The notes beneath the pieces are model-generated. The model saw nothing but the letters and a program-made list of their open reading frames with translations. It had not been told where the DNA came from and ran no database searches. From UBA2377 sp964525935 (lineage in GTDB: Bacteria; Verrucomicrobiota; Verrucomicrobiia; Opitutales; Opitutaceae): DNA of 64,000 nucleotides. Location: NCBI GenBank assembly GCA_964525935.1, contig CAZGJZ010000010.1:62001-126000 (forward strand), read 5' to 3'. Position 1 is the stretch's first letter, and each line of letters begins with the position of its first letter. This document shows positions 27,901 through 37,108 of the stretch, one piece after another. A program made the translations under genes and the position numbers.

Positions 27901-28234
27901 AAACCCTCCCGTTGTATTGGTAACACCCGATGGGCCCGACGAGAAGGGTTTGGAAGTTGATGCGACGCGCGGTCAGGGAGTTGGAAACGGAGGCTTCGTT
28001 CAGCTCGAGGAGGTAGACGGTGGAATCGCCGCTCTTGGTGAGAACGTGGGCGGAATGGGTGGCGGAGACGTTGGAGCCGTCGCGAAACACGTATCGATTC
28101 GTGGCGGAACCGTATCGTCGATTGAGAATGACGACGCGTTGAGACGAGGCGGAAATCACCCACCACGCATGTACGAGAAGAATTGAAACGAGCGCGAGGG
28201 GTGAAAGGAGTGCCAACCCTCCTCGAGATCGCAT
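24975..28234 (-). CDS. giant EGF-containing glycoprotein, exon 1
   Basis: The start chosen is MRSRGGLALL, giving a clear signal peptide (to about residue 33). It encodes 1,086 complete codons and two bases of the next, ending at CAG|GTGAGT. Without splicing the protein would end at YGCTNR, in the middle of a Cys module. The ectodomain has many Cys pairs, NXT/S sites and EGF-like segments (CDPFSSGCVCDNGATGEAC; CQCYNGWSTETCEIPTC). With exon 2 the product would have 2,110 residues. It also contains an in-frame palindromic insert flanked by splice-like signals at 25,562-25,759. Confidence 0.7.
25562..25759 (-). other. candidate in-frame intron with MITE-like palindrome
   Basis: On the minus strand it runs from GTAAGTTTTG to GAGGAAAAAG, 198 nt, phase 0, with no internal stop. 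Removal joins CCPFGET to VRDPKGYLEAC. The 3' side lacks a pyrimidine tract and another AG lies nearby, so splicing is uncertain. If retained, it adds 66 low-complexity residues. Confidence 0.4.
25602..25740. mobile_element. MITE-like inverted repeat
   Basis: Two arms of about 50 bp, starting ATGGGGGGCGGCGCCCCCC at each outer end, are inverted copies differing at about one base, separated by about 37 bp. There is no ORF of its own. Long near-perfect terminal inverted repeats with no coding capacity are typical of MITEs. AT-rich flanks (CTC/ATATATC) give no certain target duplication. Confidence 0.55.
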
Positions 28235-28351
28235 TTCTCTTCGTTTGTATTTTGAGGGGTGGAAGACGATATCGAGTTTGGCGTGCGGTATTGTGTTGGT
28301 TGTGAAGGAAGATTGATTATTTACTCGCACGATTTCTTATACGATCGTTAC

Positions 28352-29200
28352 TCATTCCAAGCGTTCGACGTCGGCCCATTCCGTAAAGGATTGGTCGACG
28401 GTTCGTTTCAGAGAGGGCCCGTGTTCCTCGATGACGTTTCGGAGCGCGGACATCGTCTCGTCGTCTTCAAAAACCGCGGGATCTAATCCCTCACCCAACA
28501 AGTCCATCCACGCATCGACGTCGGTGGGATCGAAGGCGGTCGCACTCGTCGTCGTCGTCGTCTCGGTCTTTACGGGTTCTTCTTCCACCTCCTCCTCTTC
28601 CTCCTCGACTTCTTCCGCGAGTGGTGAGGAGGCAGAGGAAGAGGTGGACGAGGAAGTAGAGGAGGAGGTTGTGGAGGATGTGGAGGAGGAAGAGGAGGGA
28701 GATGAGGCGGTTTCGTTCGCATCGTCGCGATCGGCGAGGCGTTGGTGCCGCACGCACTTCGTCAATCCCATCTTTGCCCTTTTCAATGGGACCTTCATTT
28801 TACACCCGTCTCTCCAATCGCACGTGAGACGGTTCTCCGTGTGTTTGCAACACCGCCGTTGGGGGGCCTTCACGGAGGAAATCGCCAGGTTGGAACACCC
28901 CCCCGGCCAATCGCACCGTCTCCCTCCGCCGTGGCGCGCACATCGTTGCGTCTTCTCGTTCGCTTTGGAGACTGATGCATTTCGACATCCCGGCGCGTCG
29001 CATCGCCTTCCCCCACCGTGCGTCAAACACAGTTTGGCGCCGTTCGGACCTCTCGACACCGCGGAGACGCGAGAACACCCCTTTTCAGAACAAAAGTACT
29101 TGTAAGCGTACTGATGGCCCTTTCGTATGAGTTCATCGCGTAGCGGAAAGCGTAGTCCACCGCGCGTCACCTCGAACGTCGACGATGGTCTTAGCGCCAT
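28352..29200 (-). CDS. zinc-finger protein with four CxxxxC...CxxHGGGRRC repeats
   Basis: This encodes 282 residues. Four repeats occupy about residues 37-153: C37/C42/C58/H61, C67/C72/C87/H90, C97/C102/C117/H120 and C127/C133/C149/H152, with HGGGRRC linkers after the first two. This is the pattern of the WRKY19-like zinc-finger repeats found in plants, oomycetes and other protists, so capture from a host is likely. The C-terminal half is Ser/Glu-rich with a possible activation-type acidic end (DVDAWMDLLGEGLD). A nuclear regulator is inferred. Confidence 0.65.
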   Translation of the reverse strand: MALRPSSTFEVTRGGLRFPLRDELIRKGHQYAYKYFCSEKGCSRVSAVSRGPNGAKLCLTHGGGRRCDAPGCRNASVSKANEKTQRCARHGGGRRCDWPGGCSNLAISSVKAPQRRCCKHTENRLTCDWRDGCKMKVPLKRAKMGLTKCVRHQRLADRDDANETASSPSSSSSTSSTTSSSTSSSTSSSASSPLAEEVEEEEEEVEEEPVKTETTTTTSATAFDPTDVDAWMDLLGEGLDPAVFEDDETMSALRNVIEEHGPSLKRTVDQSFTEWADVERLE

Positions 29201-29201
29201 G

Positions 29202-29233
29202 ATTTTTGTGATTTTTGTGATTTATTTATTTAT
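29202..29233 (-). promoter_or_regulatory. double promoter motif
   Basis: Two tandem TTTTTGTGA units followed by TTTATTTATTTATT lie immediately upstream of the zinc-finger gene's ATG. Confidence 0.5.
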
Positions 29234-29249
29234 TCATCTGTCTATCCTC

Positions 29250-30224
29250 TCAAATCGCCAACATTCGTAGCATCTCCCCCGGAATCTGCACATCCATCAC
29301 ATCCACCGGGTCGCAACTCTTCTTCTTCATCTTATCGACGGGACCGCCGTTCGAAATGATGCTGAACGTGATGAAGTCAGGGTGGGTGTACACCCCTTCT
29401 TCGACATTTGAACGGTGCGAATAGAGATTCGTAAGTTCCTTGGACCCCGGCACGATACCGAAGATCGTTACGAGGCCCTTGCGGGGAACGCACTCCACCT
29501 TGAAACACGGATCCGTTTCGTTCTTCGCCGTGAAAAGGTAATCGATCTCATCGTTGCCGTTCAACGATCGACTCACCACGACGTGCGTTTCGCGCAACAC
29601 GAGTGTGGGGTGCTTTCTAAAGGAGAGATGAATGTCAAACGTCGTGTCCGAGTGGGGGGTTGACGTGCACATCGATAATTGGTCGAGAAGCGCGCGAGTC
29701 TTCAACACGATCGGATCGGGCGGGGATCGACGTTTCAAAACGGGCGGGGATGATTTTTCCTCGACGGGGATTACGAGAACGGCGTTTCCCTCGTCGAGGA
29801 TACGCGGCGCGGGGACTGGAATCAAGTGTTTGGGTTGTCGACGCAAAGACGGACGGCGTCTTACCGTATCGAGTTTGGCGGGCGACACGGAAGGGAGCAG
29901 CGGTCTCGCGCGACTCGATTCGATTTCCTGCAATCTCGCGACGGCGGATCTCAAGAGCTTCTTTTTCGAACGTTCTTTCAACACGGCCAGGGCGAATTCC
30001 TTCAACGGGTCCTCCACCTTGGTTCCCTCGTAAAACTCGCCCCTCACGATTTCATCGAGGGCGGGGTCCAGCAAGCGATCGAAGTGATCGCCCAAACTTT
30101 TTTTGATATCTTTTAGGAGGGGGTCGCTTTTCACCTTCGCCAACGTCAGGTCCTTCTCAATCACGAGGATTCTGAAATCGTCCGTCGTCACACACGGACG
30201 TCCGTTAATTTCGGCGCGCCACAT
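29250..30224 (-). CDS. hypothetical protein
   Basis: This encodes 324 residues from MWRAEINGRP. The N-terminal 110 residues are helical and charged. A basic, proline-containing linker (RRRPSLRRQPKHLIPVPAP) follows, then a beta-rich C-terminal domain of about 130 residues (TFDIHLSFRKHPTLVLRETH ... LVTIFGIVPG). No family recognised. The standard promoter motif lies 17 bp upstream. Confidence 0.55.
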   Translation of the reverse strand: MWRAEINGRPCVTTDDFRILVIEKDLTLAKVKSDPLLKDIKKSLGDHFDRLLDPALDEIVRGEFYEGTKVEDPLKEFALAVLKERSKKKLLRSAVARLQEIESSRARPLLPSVSPAKLDTVRRRPSLRRQPKHLIPVPAPRILDEGNAVLVIPVEEKSSPPVLKRRSPPDPIVLKTRALLDQLSMCTSTPHSDTTFDIHLSFRKHPTLVLRETHVVVSRSLNGNDEIDYLFTAKNETDPCFKVECVPRKGLVTIFGIVPGSKELTNLYSHRSNVEEGVYTHPDFITFSIISNGGPVDKMKKKSCDPVDVMDVQIPGEMLRMLAI

Positions 30225-30240
30225 CGTTTTCGTTTCGATT

Positions 30241-30253
30241 TTATTTTGTGATT
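30241..30253 (-). promoter_or_regulatory. shared promoter motif
   Basis: TTATTTTGTGATT on the plus strand, 17 bp upstream of the hypothetical gene on its left. Confidence 0.5.
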
Positions 30254-30317
30254 GGTGGGCTTCATCTCAATTTATGGATTTTTTCATGCGTTCACTACTC
30301 TCACATACACCACGCAC

Positions 30318-30710
30318 TCACTTCAACGAGGAGGTGATAAAGGTCATGACGATTCCGTGTTCGCGAAACAGTCGCTCGACGTTTTCGTGGATGAACTCCG
30401 TACACTTCCTCTTCCCCGCCTCGGGATCCGAACGGCGGTCCCATCGATTCATGGCGTCGAGCGGTGAAGTCTTGGTGAAGACGATGCGGCGGCAAGAGGG
30501 CGGCGATTTCTTGACGCGCTCGCACACCGTCTTGAAATACTTCTTCAACCACATGAGTTTGAAATCCACGTCGAACAATCGCATCTTGGGACGCAGTTCA
30601 CACCACACGTCGTCGTCCACGAGAATCGTCTCGTGGTCGCCCGTAGGGATTGAAGCCTCGTCGTAGGCCTTGACTCCCACACAAACGACTTCCACGATGC
30701 GATCCGACAT
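30318..30710 (-). CDS. hypothetical protein
   Basis: This encodes 130 residues, alpha/beta, beginning with a hydrophobic strand and acidic loop (MSDRIVEVVCVGVKAYDEAS). It is Lys/Arg-rich in the middle (WLKKYFKTVCERVKKS). No motif recognised. The upstream gap holds a CCTACCTACCTACC microrepeat. Confidence 0.5.
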   Translation of the reverse strand: MSDRIVEVVCVGVKAYDEASIPTGDHETILVDDDVWCELRPKMRLFDVDFKLMWLKKYFKTVCERVKKSPPSCRRIVFTKTSPLDAMNRWDRRSDPEAGKRKCTEFIHENVERLFREHGIVMTFITSSLK

Positions 30711-30809
30711 TTTCGGCCTACCTACCTACCTACCAACCACCGCTCGAGCGACGATTTTAGTAAGGAATCGACTTTAAAATTGATAGGTGATTTTTTATAT
30801 CCCCCCTCT

Positions 30810-31559
30810 TCACGCGATGTAACGACGGAGAATTCGCTCGACGCTCCAGAACACGTCGTGGTGGGCGTAGATGTCCAGAAGCAACATGACGACGACCATC
30901 CAGAAGAATGCCTCGAACCTGGGCGCGATGCGAAGAATCAACATCACGAGCACCATCATGATGAGACTCACACAACATCGCGTCGCGAGTCTCTTGAGTT
31001 CGAACTCGTCCACGAGAAGAACGTGATCGTCGTCCTCGTCCTCATTCACATCATCCACGTTTTGGAACTTTACGGCCTTCTTTACGTTGTTGACGGATTC
31101 CACCACCACCACCGTCTCCTCCTCTTCTTCATCCTCCACTTCCACTTTTTCCCCGTCCTCGTCGTCATTGTCCGTATCGGCATCGACAATTTCGGGAGTT
31201 TCCGAATCGGGAGGCGGCATCTCGATCTCCATTAACGACCCAATCTCGATGGACGCCGAGGTTTGAGTCGTCGGAGACGGGGTGGGCGTGGTGCTCGTGG
31301 AGGGGACGACGTATTCCGTCACGACCGATTCCCCGCGACCGATTTCGCGATCGACCGATTCCAAAAGTGCGGCCAACGTCGTTTGGGAAACGTTTCGTCG
31401 CAATTCGGGGGAGATCGTCGACATCGCCTCCGCCGTCGCGCTCGCGGCATGAGCAGACACCGGAGGAACGGGTGGTGAACGTTTCGGGGGGATCGGAGGG
31501 AGCGATGAGCTCGTCGGTGCCTTCCCCTGTGCGACCATGACTTTCATCTTCTTCGGCAT
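30810..31559 (-). CDS. membrane protein with two C-terminal helices
   Basis: This encodes 249 residues from MPKKMKVMV; the frame is open further upstream but without an ATG. The first 170 residues are Ser/Pro/Thr-rich and then acidic (DADTDNDDEDGEKVEVEDEE). Two closely spaced helices follow (LIMMVLVMLILRIAP and FFWMVVVMLLLDIYA), placing the long N-terminal region on one side of a membrane. A promoter-like AATTGTGATTATTT lies between it and the divergent gene. Confidence 0.5.
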   Translation of the reverse strand: MPKKMKVMVAQGKAPTSSSLPPIPPKRSPPVPPVSAHAASATAEAMSTISPELRRNVSQTTLAALLESVDREIGRGESVVTEYVVPSTSTTPTPSPTTQTSASIEIGSLMEIEMPPPDSETPEIVDADTDNDDEDGEKVEVEDEEEEETVVVVESVNNVKKAVKFQNVDDVNEDEDDDHVLLVDEFELKRLATRCCVSLIMMVLVMLILRIAPRFEAFFWMVVVMLLLDIYAHHDVFWSVERILRRYIA

Positions 31560-31690
31560 GGTGTTTTTTGGGATGGAACGGCGGGAGTCGAGAACGGAGA
31601 GTGGAGGTGCACGTGCGTGCGTCTTTCCGAGACGAATTGTGATTATTTCGTTCAATCACTCTTCTCATTATCTTTCGCGGACAAAAAGGA

Positions 31691-32350
31691 ATGGATCGCT
31701 TTCTTCGCGAACTGGGGGAAGATCTCGCGGGGTTTGAAGATGAGCTCGGAATCGACCTGATTGAGGAGACGGAGCTCGATTCGACGGACGAGGAGGCGAC
31801 GGGAAACGCCGGGGGACACGCGAACTCATCCTCCGCCGCCTCCTCGTCCCACGTCGTCGTCGACGTGAGCGAGTTCCCCGAATGGCGGGAGAATTGGATC
31901 GATCTACTCAAGAACCACCACCACGCGATGCGCGACGCCGTCCTGGCCGAACACGACGAGGAGGGGGAAGTCGCGGTCGAGCGCGTGCTCTACCCCATCC
32001 TCAATCGCCTTCACGAGACGTATTGGAATTGCACGGGCGAACTGGACCACGCGATAAACGACGTCGCCGAGGAATCCGCGCTCTTCGATCCCGCGCACCG
32101 CGTCATTGCGAAGAAGTTCATGTTGCTCGCGATTCTCACGATCCCCGACGCGGAGTGTTCCATCATCCGCGATCTCCGCAACGAATGGTACGAAGTCGAT
32201 CCGGGATTCAGGACGTTTGTGAACGTCTCGGAACCCATCGCGGTAAAGGTGGGAAAGAGCGAGGACATCGAGGATTTCGTGAAATCGTTCGTCATGGCGT
32301 ACCGCACCACGTGTCTCACCCACGTACCCCCCTCGATCGTTTCACAATAA
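31691..32350 (+). CDS. hypothetical helical protein
   Basis: This encodes 219 residues. An acidic N-terminus (EETELDSTDEEATGN) precedes a mostly helical domain rich in His and Trp (EWRENWIDLLKNHHHAMRD). It is soluble, with no recognised motif. It is divergent from the membrane-protein gene on its left. Confidence 0.55.
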   Translation: MDRFLRELGEDLAGFEDELGIDLIEETELDSTDEEATGNAGGHANSSSAASSSHVVVDVSEFPEWRENWIDLLKNHHHAMRDAVLAEHDEEGEVAVERVLYPILNRLHETYWNCTGELDHAINDVAEESALFDPAHRVIAKKFMLLAILTIPDAECSIIRDLRNEWYEVDPGFRTFVNVSEPIAVKVGKSEDIEDFVKSFVMAYRTTCLTHVPPSIVSQ

Positions 32351-32403
32351 GGAAGGGCTTTTCATCGTTTCGCCGGAATTGAAAAAAATCGATCGCGCGT
32401 GAA

Positions 32404-33063
32404 ATGGTGGTCGAAACGCGCGATTTCGATATCTGGTGCGAGTGCGTGCGGAACGACGCGGTGCGCGCGACCCTGCGTCATCTCATGGTGGTCGACGAGA
32501 ACGGCGAGGCGTCTCGATACGTCATGAGCGCCACGAAGGTCCAGATGTACATCGACGATACGGTGAAACGGTTTCGAAAAGTGATGCGAAACCACCCGTG
32601 CGGTCACGTAATCGAGTTGGCGACGCGCGCGAATCACGAAATGCACTTTCTGGGAAGAGTGGACGGGTGCGAACGCGACGCGAGGTGCGAGATAACGAAG
32701 GCTTCACACGCGGAAACAAACGTCGTGGAGTTTCGCGTGCCGGGGGAAGTGGAGGTGAAGGAAGAGGTGGAGGCGGAAGAGGCGGAAGAAGGCATGGAGA
32801 AGAAAAAAAAACGAAACCTCGTCGTGGTCTCGACGGGAATCGCGTGGGATTTCTTGATGCGAGTCTACGCCTTTGCGCATTTCTCGGAGCGCGTGCGCGA
32901 TTTCCCCACGACGGACCTCGTGTCGTTGAAAGCCGAGTTCGACGCGGCCGACGAGTTGATTCAGACGTGTCTGAAATTGAACGCCGCGAACGAAGCGAAC
33001 GAGGCGAACGAAGCGAACGAAGCGAAACTCATCGAAAACGGAGACGATGAATTGATTGATTGA
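32404..33063 (+). CDS. hypothetical protein with NEA repeats
   Basis: This encodes 219 residues from the ATG at 32,404. An alpha/beta first half is followed by a Glu/Ala-rich hinge and a basic patch (EKKKKRNLVVV), then a helical end. The C-terminus carries four NEA triplet repeats encoded by a GCGAACGAA microsatellite, which may vary in length. Function unknown. Confidence 0.5.
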   Translation: MVVETRDFDIWCECVRNDAVRATLRHLMVVDENGEASRYVMSATKVQMYIDDTVKRFRKVMRNHPCGHVIELATRANHEMHFLGRVDGCERDARCEITKASHAETNVVEFRVPGEVEVKEEVEAEEAEEGMEKKKKRNLVVVSTGIAWDFLMRVYAFAHFSERVRDFPTTDLVSLKAEFDAADELIQTCLKLNAANEANEANEANEAKLIENGDDELID

Positions 33064-33126
33064 GTCTTCTTCTTATGTCTTTCTTTCTTTCTTTCGATCT
33101 TTCTGTCTTCTCTCCTCCCCCCGTCT

Positions 33127-34674
33127 TTAAACGTCCATCACATCCACCTTGACCACCTTTTCCTCGTCCTCCTCCTCTTCGTCGTCCTCCTCGTCTTCAT
33201 CGTCTTCATCGTCCTCCTCGTCGTCATCGTCTTCGTCGTCTTCATCCTCCTCGTCTTCCTCGTCTTCCTCCTCCACCTCTTCATCGACTGCCGCGGAAGC
33301 CACCTCTTCTACCGCGGTAGTCGTCTCCACCTTCTTTTCGTCTGGCGCGGTGGTCTCGTCGACCGACGCTTCGATCGCTTTTTCCACTTCCGCGGAAGCC
33401 ACCACCTCTTCTACCGCGGCAGTCGTCTCCTCCTTCTTTTCATCTGGCGCGGCAGTCTCTTCGACCGACGCTTCGATCGCTTTTTCATCTACCGCGGCAG
33501 TCGTCTCGATCGCTTTTTCCTCTACCGCGGCAGTCGCGTCGTCTGGCGCGGCAGACTCGTCGGCAGACTCATCATCGGACTCATCGTCGGACGCTTCGGT
33601 CGCCTCCTCCGCATTCACGTCGTCTACCGCGGCAGCCAACTTCGTCGCATCTTCCTCAGCCGCGGCAATCTTCTGTTTAGCCGCCTCCACTGCGGCCGCC
33701 ATCGCGGCGTTGGCCCCATCCACACTCCATTTCAACGCCGCGTTGTACGTATCACACTCCTTACGATCCGCGGCGAGAAGCTCGTCGAGACGGGGAAAGG
33801 GTTGGATGGGATGGGGGTAGTTGACGTGTTTCGTGAAGAGAAAGTCGAGACGAACGGGCGCGGTATCGTCGGTTTCGGGGAGTGACTTCATGAGTTCCAT
33901 TACCACGGTGGAATGAGGAGGCGCGTCCTTCGTCGAGTCCTTCGTCGAGTCCTTCGTCGAGTCCGTCGTCGTCGAGGCAAGACATCGATCAAGGTACTCG
34001 CACAGAAACCACATCTTTTGGATGAAGCGCTCGTTGGCATTGAGGTGAACGAGGATGCGCGCGAGGTTATCGCTCGGACCGTACTTCTCCATCCCCGCGT
34101 CCAACTCTTCTTGGTACGTGAGATACGCCGCGAGGAGAAAGTCGCGATACGAACGACGACGTTCGGTCACTTCTTCGTCCTCGTCCTTCAAGAACCCGAA
34201 ACGTTCCTCGTAGGCGCGTTGCATCGCATCCGAGTCCACCTCGGAGCTGTAGGCGTAGAGCCCCCCGAAGTAGGCGATGTAGTAGTTTCGCGCGACCCCG
34301 AAAGTCAGCGCGAGAAGGTGCCACGGCACGAAGCGTTGGGTGAACAACGGGATGTCGCACCATCGCTTTCCGCCCATTTCGTAGACGTGCAAGATGCTGG
34401 GCGTCTCGATCACGACCGATTCGATTCGGAGACCTTGTGACGCGTTCAGGAGTTTCACCAAGGTCTCGATGTCGTTGAAGACGTTCATGTGAATGCGACG
34501 CGGCTTCACGGGAAGGATCGACTGAGTCGGTTTCTTCTCGGGCTCCGCGAGCTTCGCGACGTCCTCGGCGTTCTCCACCGGCTTCTCGACGTCCGGTTGA
34601 ACCGCGGCGGCATTCTCCTCGCTTTTGGATTGATTCAACAACTCCTCATCGCTTTGAACTTGGGTGGCCGGCAT
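33127..34674 (-). CDS. long acidic repeat protein with globular N-terminal half
   Basis: This encodes 515 residues. Residues 1-55 are low complexity; 60-290 form a globular helical domain (RFVPWHLLALTFGVARNYY; YRDFLLAAYLTYQEELD). The C-terminal half is made of degenerate repeats (EKAIEASVEETAAPDEKK and variants) and ends in about 60 residues of nearly pure Asp/Glu. Such tails are seen in histone-binding proteins. With three candidate histone-fold genes nearby, a chromatin or chaperone role is conceivable but unproven. Confidence 0.6.
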   Translation of the reverse strand: MPATQVQSDEELLNQSKSEENAAAVQPDVEKPVENAEDVAKLAEPEKKPTQSILPVKPRRIHMNVFNDIETLVKLLNASQGLRIESVVIETPSILHVYEMGGKRWCDIPLFTQRFVPWHLLALTFGVARNYYIAYFGGLYAYSSEVDSDAMQRAYEERFGFLKDEDEEVTERRRSYRDFLLAAYLTYQEELDAGMEKYGPSDNLARILVHLNANERFIQKMWFLCEYLDRCLASTTTDSTKDSTKDSTKDAPPHSTVVMELMKSLPETDDTAPVRLDFLFTKHVNYPHPIQPFPRLDELLAADRKECDTYNAALKWSVDGANAAMAAAVEAAKQKIAAAEEDATKLAAAVDDVNAEEATEASDDESDDESADESAAPDDATAAVEEKAIETTAAVDEKAIEASVEETAAPDEKKEETTAAVEEVVASAEVEKAIEASVDETTAPDEKKVETTTAVEEVASAAVDEEVEEEDEEDEEDEDDEDDDDEEDDEDDEDEEDDEEEEDEEKVVKVDVMDV

Positions 34675-34790
34675 TGTCTCGTATCAAAAAAGGAAAAAGG
34701 AAAAAAGAATCGTCGATCGGCGCGCGTTTGATGATGCGTTATCAATTTGTGAGTCGCTCTCCCCCCTCCTCATAAAATAACAAACGAAGG

Positions 34791-35891
34791 ATGTTTAACG
34801 ATTCCACGGGAAACGTCACGACGACGACCCCCCCGCCCACGAACGACTCCACGTCCCTCGACGAGGGGGGCGCCCTAACGGGCAACGCGACGTCGGCGCC
34901 GACCCGATCGCCCGCAATGAGCGCCGCGGGGTGGTTGGGAACGTACATCTCCGAGCCGTTTCTGAACGATTACCAAAACGTCCCGTATTTCGTAAAGCTG
35001 ATCTTCCCCACCTTGGGAATCCTCGCCGTGATGTACACGCTCCGAAGCCTGCGAGGCCAACCCGTCACGACGAGCGGCATCGTGGCGCACCTCAACACCG
35101 TCGCGTTTTGCATCGCCTTCCTCCCCGAGACGCTCGTGGTGGCGGCATTCTATTACATCGCCTCGTGCGCGCTTTCCAAGGAGATTTACCACGGCGGACG
35201 AAAGACGCACCTCCTCTTCAGTCTCACGATGGTGGGGCTCGCGATCGCGACGGCGTTGGAGAACACCTTCCACGAACGACGCGCGCTAGTGTGGACCTAC
35301 GTCACCGCCGTGGTGATTCACGCACTCTTCGTGAGACGCGAGGTTCGCACCAACGACGAGTCGCAATCCCCGTACGTTTTACACCGCGTGTTTTTCCTGG
35401 ACGCCGTCGTGGCGATTACCGTCGGGATCCTCTACGAGCGAAACGTGCCGAACGCCACCTGGATTCTGATCGCCTTGATGAGTTTGGTGAAGGGCATGCG
35501 ACTGTTTCATTACTACTCACCCGTCCCCGAAATCACCGTGATCCCGGCCGGGTTGGAAACGCACGCGGCGAACGCGACGGGGTCGTCCACCGGCCCGAGC
35601 GGCGCAATCGGCGGAGCCGCGCCCATGGAACGAAGCGAGTTTCACACGTTTCGCACGGCAAACGTCCATCCCGTGTCGAATCCCGCCGCGAGCGTCGCCG
35701 CAACCGAGGGCGCTAGCCCCCCCGCCGCCCAACTAAAGCGGTCTCTTCCGTTTCAGCATTACCGCGTCGGGCCCTCCTCGGCCTACCCCCCGCCCATGGA
35801 AGCGCCCCTCGATCTTCGTCGCGCACATTACGGACACTACAACGATGCGGACGACGACGGAATCGAGAACGAGGACGTGACGGCGGTTTGA
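34791..35891 (+). CDS. polytopic membrane protein
   Basis: This encodes 366 residues. An N-terminal Thr/Asn-rich segment with NXT/S sites leads to about six or seven hydrophobic helices between residues 60 and 240 (VKLIFPTLGILAVMYTL, TVAFCIAFLPETLVVAAFYY, WILIALMSLVKGM and others). A soluble Pro/Ala-rich tail of about 120 residues follows. A receptor or channel fold cannot be assigned, and rhodopsin signature residues were looked for but not found. Confidence 0.6.
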   Translation: MFNDSTGNVTTTTPPPTNDSTSLDEGGALTGNATSAPTRSPAMSAAGWLGTYISEPFLNDYQNVPYFVKLIFPTLGILAVMYTLRSLRGQPVTTSGIVAHLNTVAFCIAFLPETLVVAAFYYIASCALSKEIYHGGRKTHLLFSLTMVGLAIATALENTFHERRALVWTYVTAVVIHALFVRREVRTNDESQSPYVLHRVFFLDAVVAITVGILYERNVPNATWILIALMSLVKGMRLFHYYSPVPEITVIPAGLETHAANATGSSTGPSGAIGGAAPMERSEFHTFRTANVHPVSNPAASVAATEGASPPAAQLKRSLPFQHYRVGPSSAYPPPMEAPLDLRRAHYGHYNDADDDGIENEDVTAV

Positions 35892-35957
35892 GGAGTGCGT
35901 GTGTGTGTGTGTGCGTGCGTGTGTGCGATAAAAGAAGGAGAATCGAAATACAGTAAT

Positions 35958-35973
35958 AAAAATCACAAATTTT
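35958..35973 (+). promoter_or_regulatory. shared promoter motif
   Basis: AAAAATCACAAATTTT, seven bases upstream of the ATG of the following membrane-protein gene. Confidence 0.55.
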
Positions 35974-35980
35974 CCCCCGA

Positions 35981-37003
35981 ATGGCGACTTCGACGACGTC
36001 GTTGCGAAACCCCGCAACCGACGCGTTCGCGCGATTCTCATCTTTTCCCGATACATCGACGACGATGCGTCGATGGGTAGCGGCGACTGGAACGGGGGAG
36101 AATTGCACGAGGTTCTGGGGAAACGATGCCTTCATCTTCACGCTGCATCACGGGTGTTCCGTCCCCTCGATGCTCGTGATCGTCTACAGCGGGGCGATCG
36201 CGTTCGCCTCGGTGTGTCTGATTGTCTACTGCGCGAAGTCGATGATGTCGTGCCGCGCAGAGTACGAGGAGAAGCTGCGCGCCTCGATCGAGCCCGCGTA
36301 CGCGAACGAGATTGCGAACTCGATACGATGCTGCGATCTCTTTCGCTCGATCCGCTTCTCGTTGTTCGCCCAGACGATTGCGTTTGCGATCCTCTTCACG
36401 GGCTACGCCGTGACGACCTCGCTTCTCCCCTTCGCCCCCGATCTTACGGCGGACGCCTCGGCGATGCACGCCTTACAAAGCGTGATTTTGTTCGTGTACT
36501 ACGCGAGTCTGCTTCGCGTCTCGCAAATGACCAACATCAAGGCGACGAACGAGGGGGAGACCAAGACGCCCACGCAACGCCTCACCATGACGTTTGTGAT
36601 ACCCGCCGTCGTCATGGGCGGCGTCATGTACATCGGGGTGGCGACGGGAATGGCCTTCGACACGACGCGATACGTGTTTGCGATTCACATCGTGATTGAG
36701 TGGATCTACGTCTTGGGAGTGGTGAACGACATGCACGAACTCGGGAAAACGCTTCAGGGAAGACGAGTCTCGCTCGGAATCCCGTTGGATTCCACGAACG
36801 ACGTGGGGGAACGCATGATGTCGCTCGCGAGCACGTGCGGTGTCATGCACTCCATTCGAACGGTCGCCCTCTTGGGGATTCTCATGAATGCGTATTCCCC
36901 AAACGTGGGCGAGAGCACGGCCGTCGTCGGCTTGGAAATCATCTCACAATGCGAGTTGTTGGCGGAACTGTTTTACGTCGTGGTGAGATTGCCGAAACGA
37001 TGA
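35981..37003 (+). CDS. polytopic membrane protein
   Basis: This encodes 340 residues with about seven hydrophobic helices (MLVIVYSGAIAFASVCLIVY, FAQTIAFAILFTGYAV, FVIPAVVMGGVMYIGV, FAIHIVIEWIYVLGVV and others). Short Ser/Thr-rich N-terminus and short basic C-terminus (RLPKR). It is head to tail with another polytopic protein of similar size, but I see no clear sequence relationship between them. Function unknown. Confidence 0.6.
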   Translation: MATSTTSLRNPATDAFARFSSFPDTSTTMRRWVAATGTGENCTRFWGNDAFIFTLHHGCSVPSMLVIVYSGAIAFASVCLIVYCAKSMMSCRAEYEEKLRASIEPAYANEIANSIRCCDLFRSIRFSLFAQTIAFAILFTGYAVTTSLLPFAPDLTADASAMHALQSVILFVYYASLLRVSQMTNIKATNEGETKTPTQRLTMTFVIPAVVMGGVMYIGVATGMAFDTTRYVFAIHIVIEWIYVLGVVNDMHELGKTLQGRRVSLGIPLDSTNDVGERMMSLASTCGVMHSIRTVALLGILMNAYSPNVGESTAVVGLEIISQCELLAELFYVVVRLPKR

Positions 37004-37108
37004 GTTTATTTATTCCCTCTTTATGCTCCTTCCCTTCCTCCCTCTTCCCTCTTTTCTTCCTTCCCCTCCCTTCCTCCCCATCCCCAAAAACCGAAACGCT
37101 TCACTCGT

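Noticed and set aside
33149..33820. Poly-serine ORF on the plus strand
   Set aside because: Simple antisense of the Asp/Glu tail of the protein at 33,127-34,674.
34791..37003. Microbial or helio-rhodopsin in the two polytopic proteins
   Set aside because: The number of helices is suggestive, but no retinal-binding lysine motif or proton-pump residues could be found.
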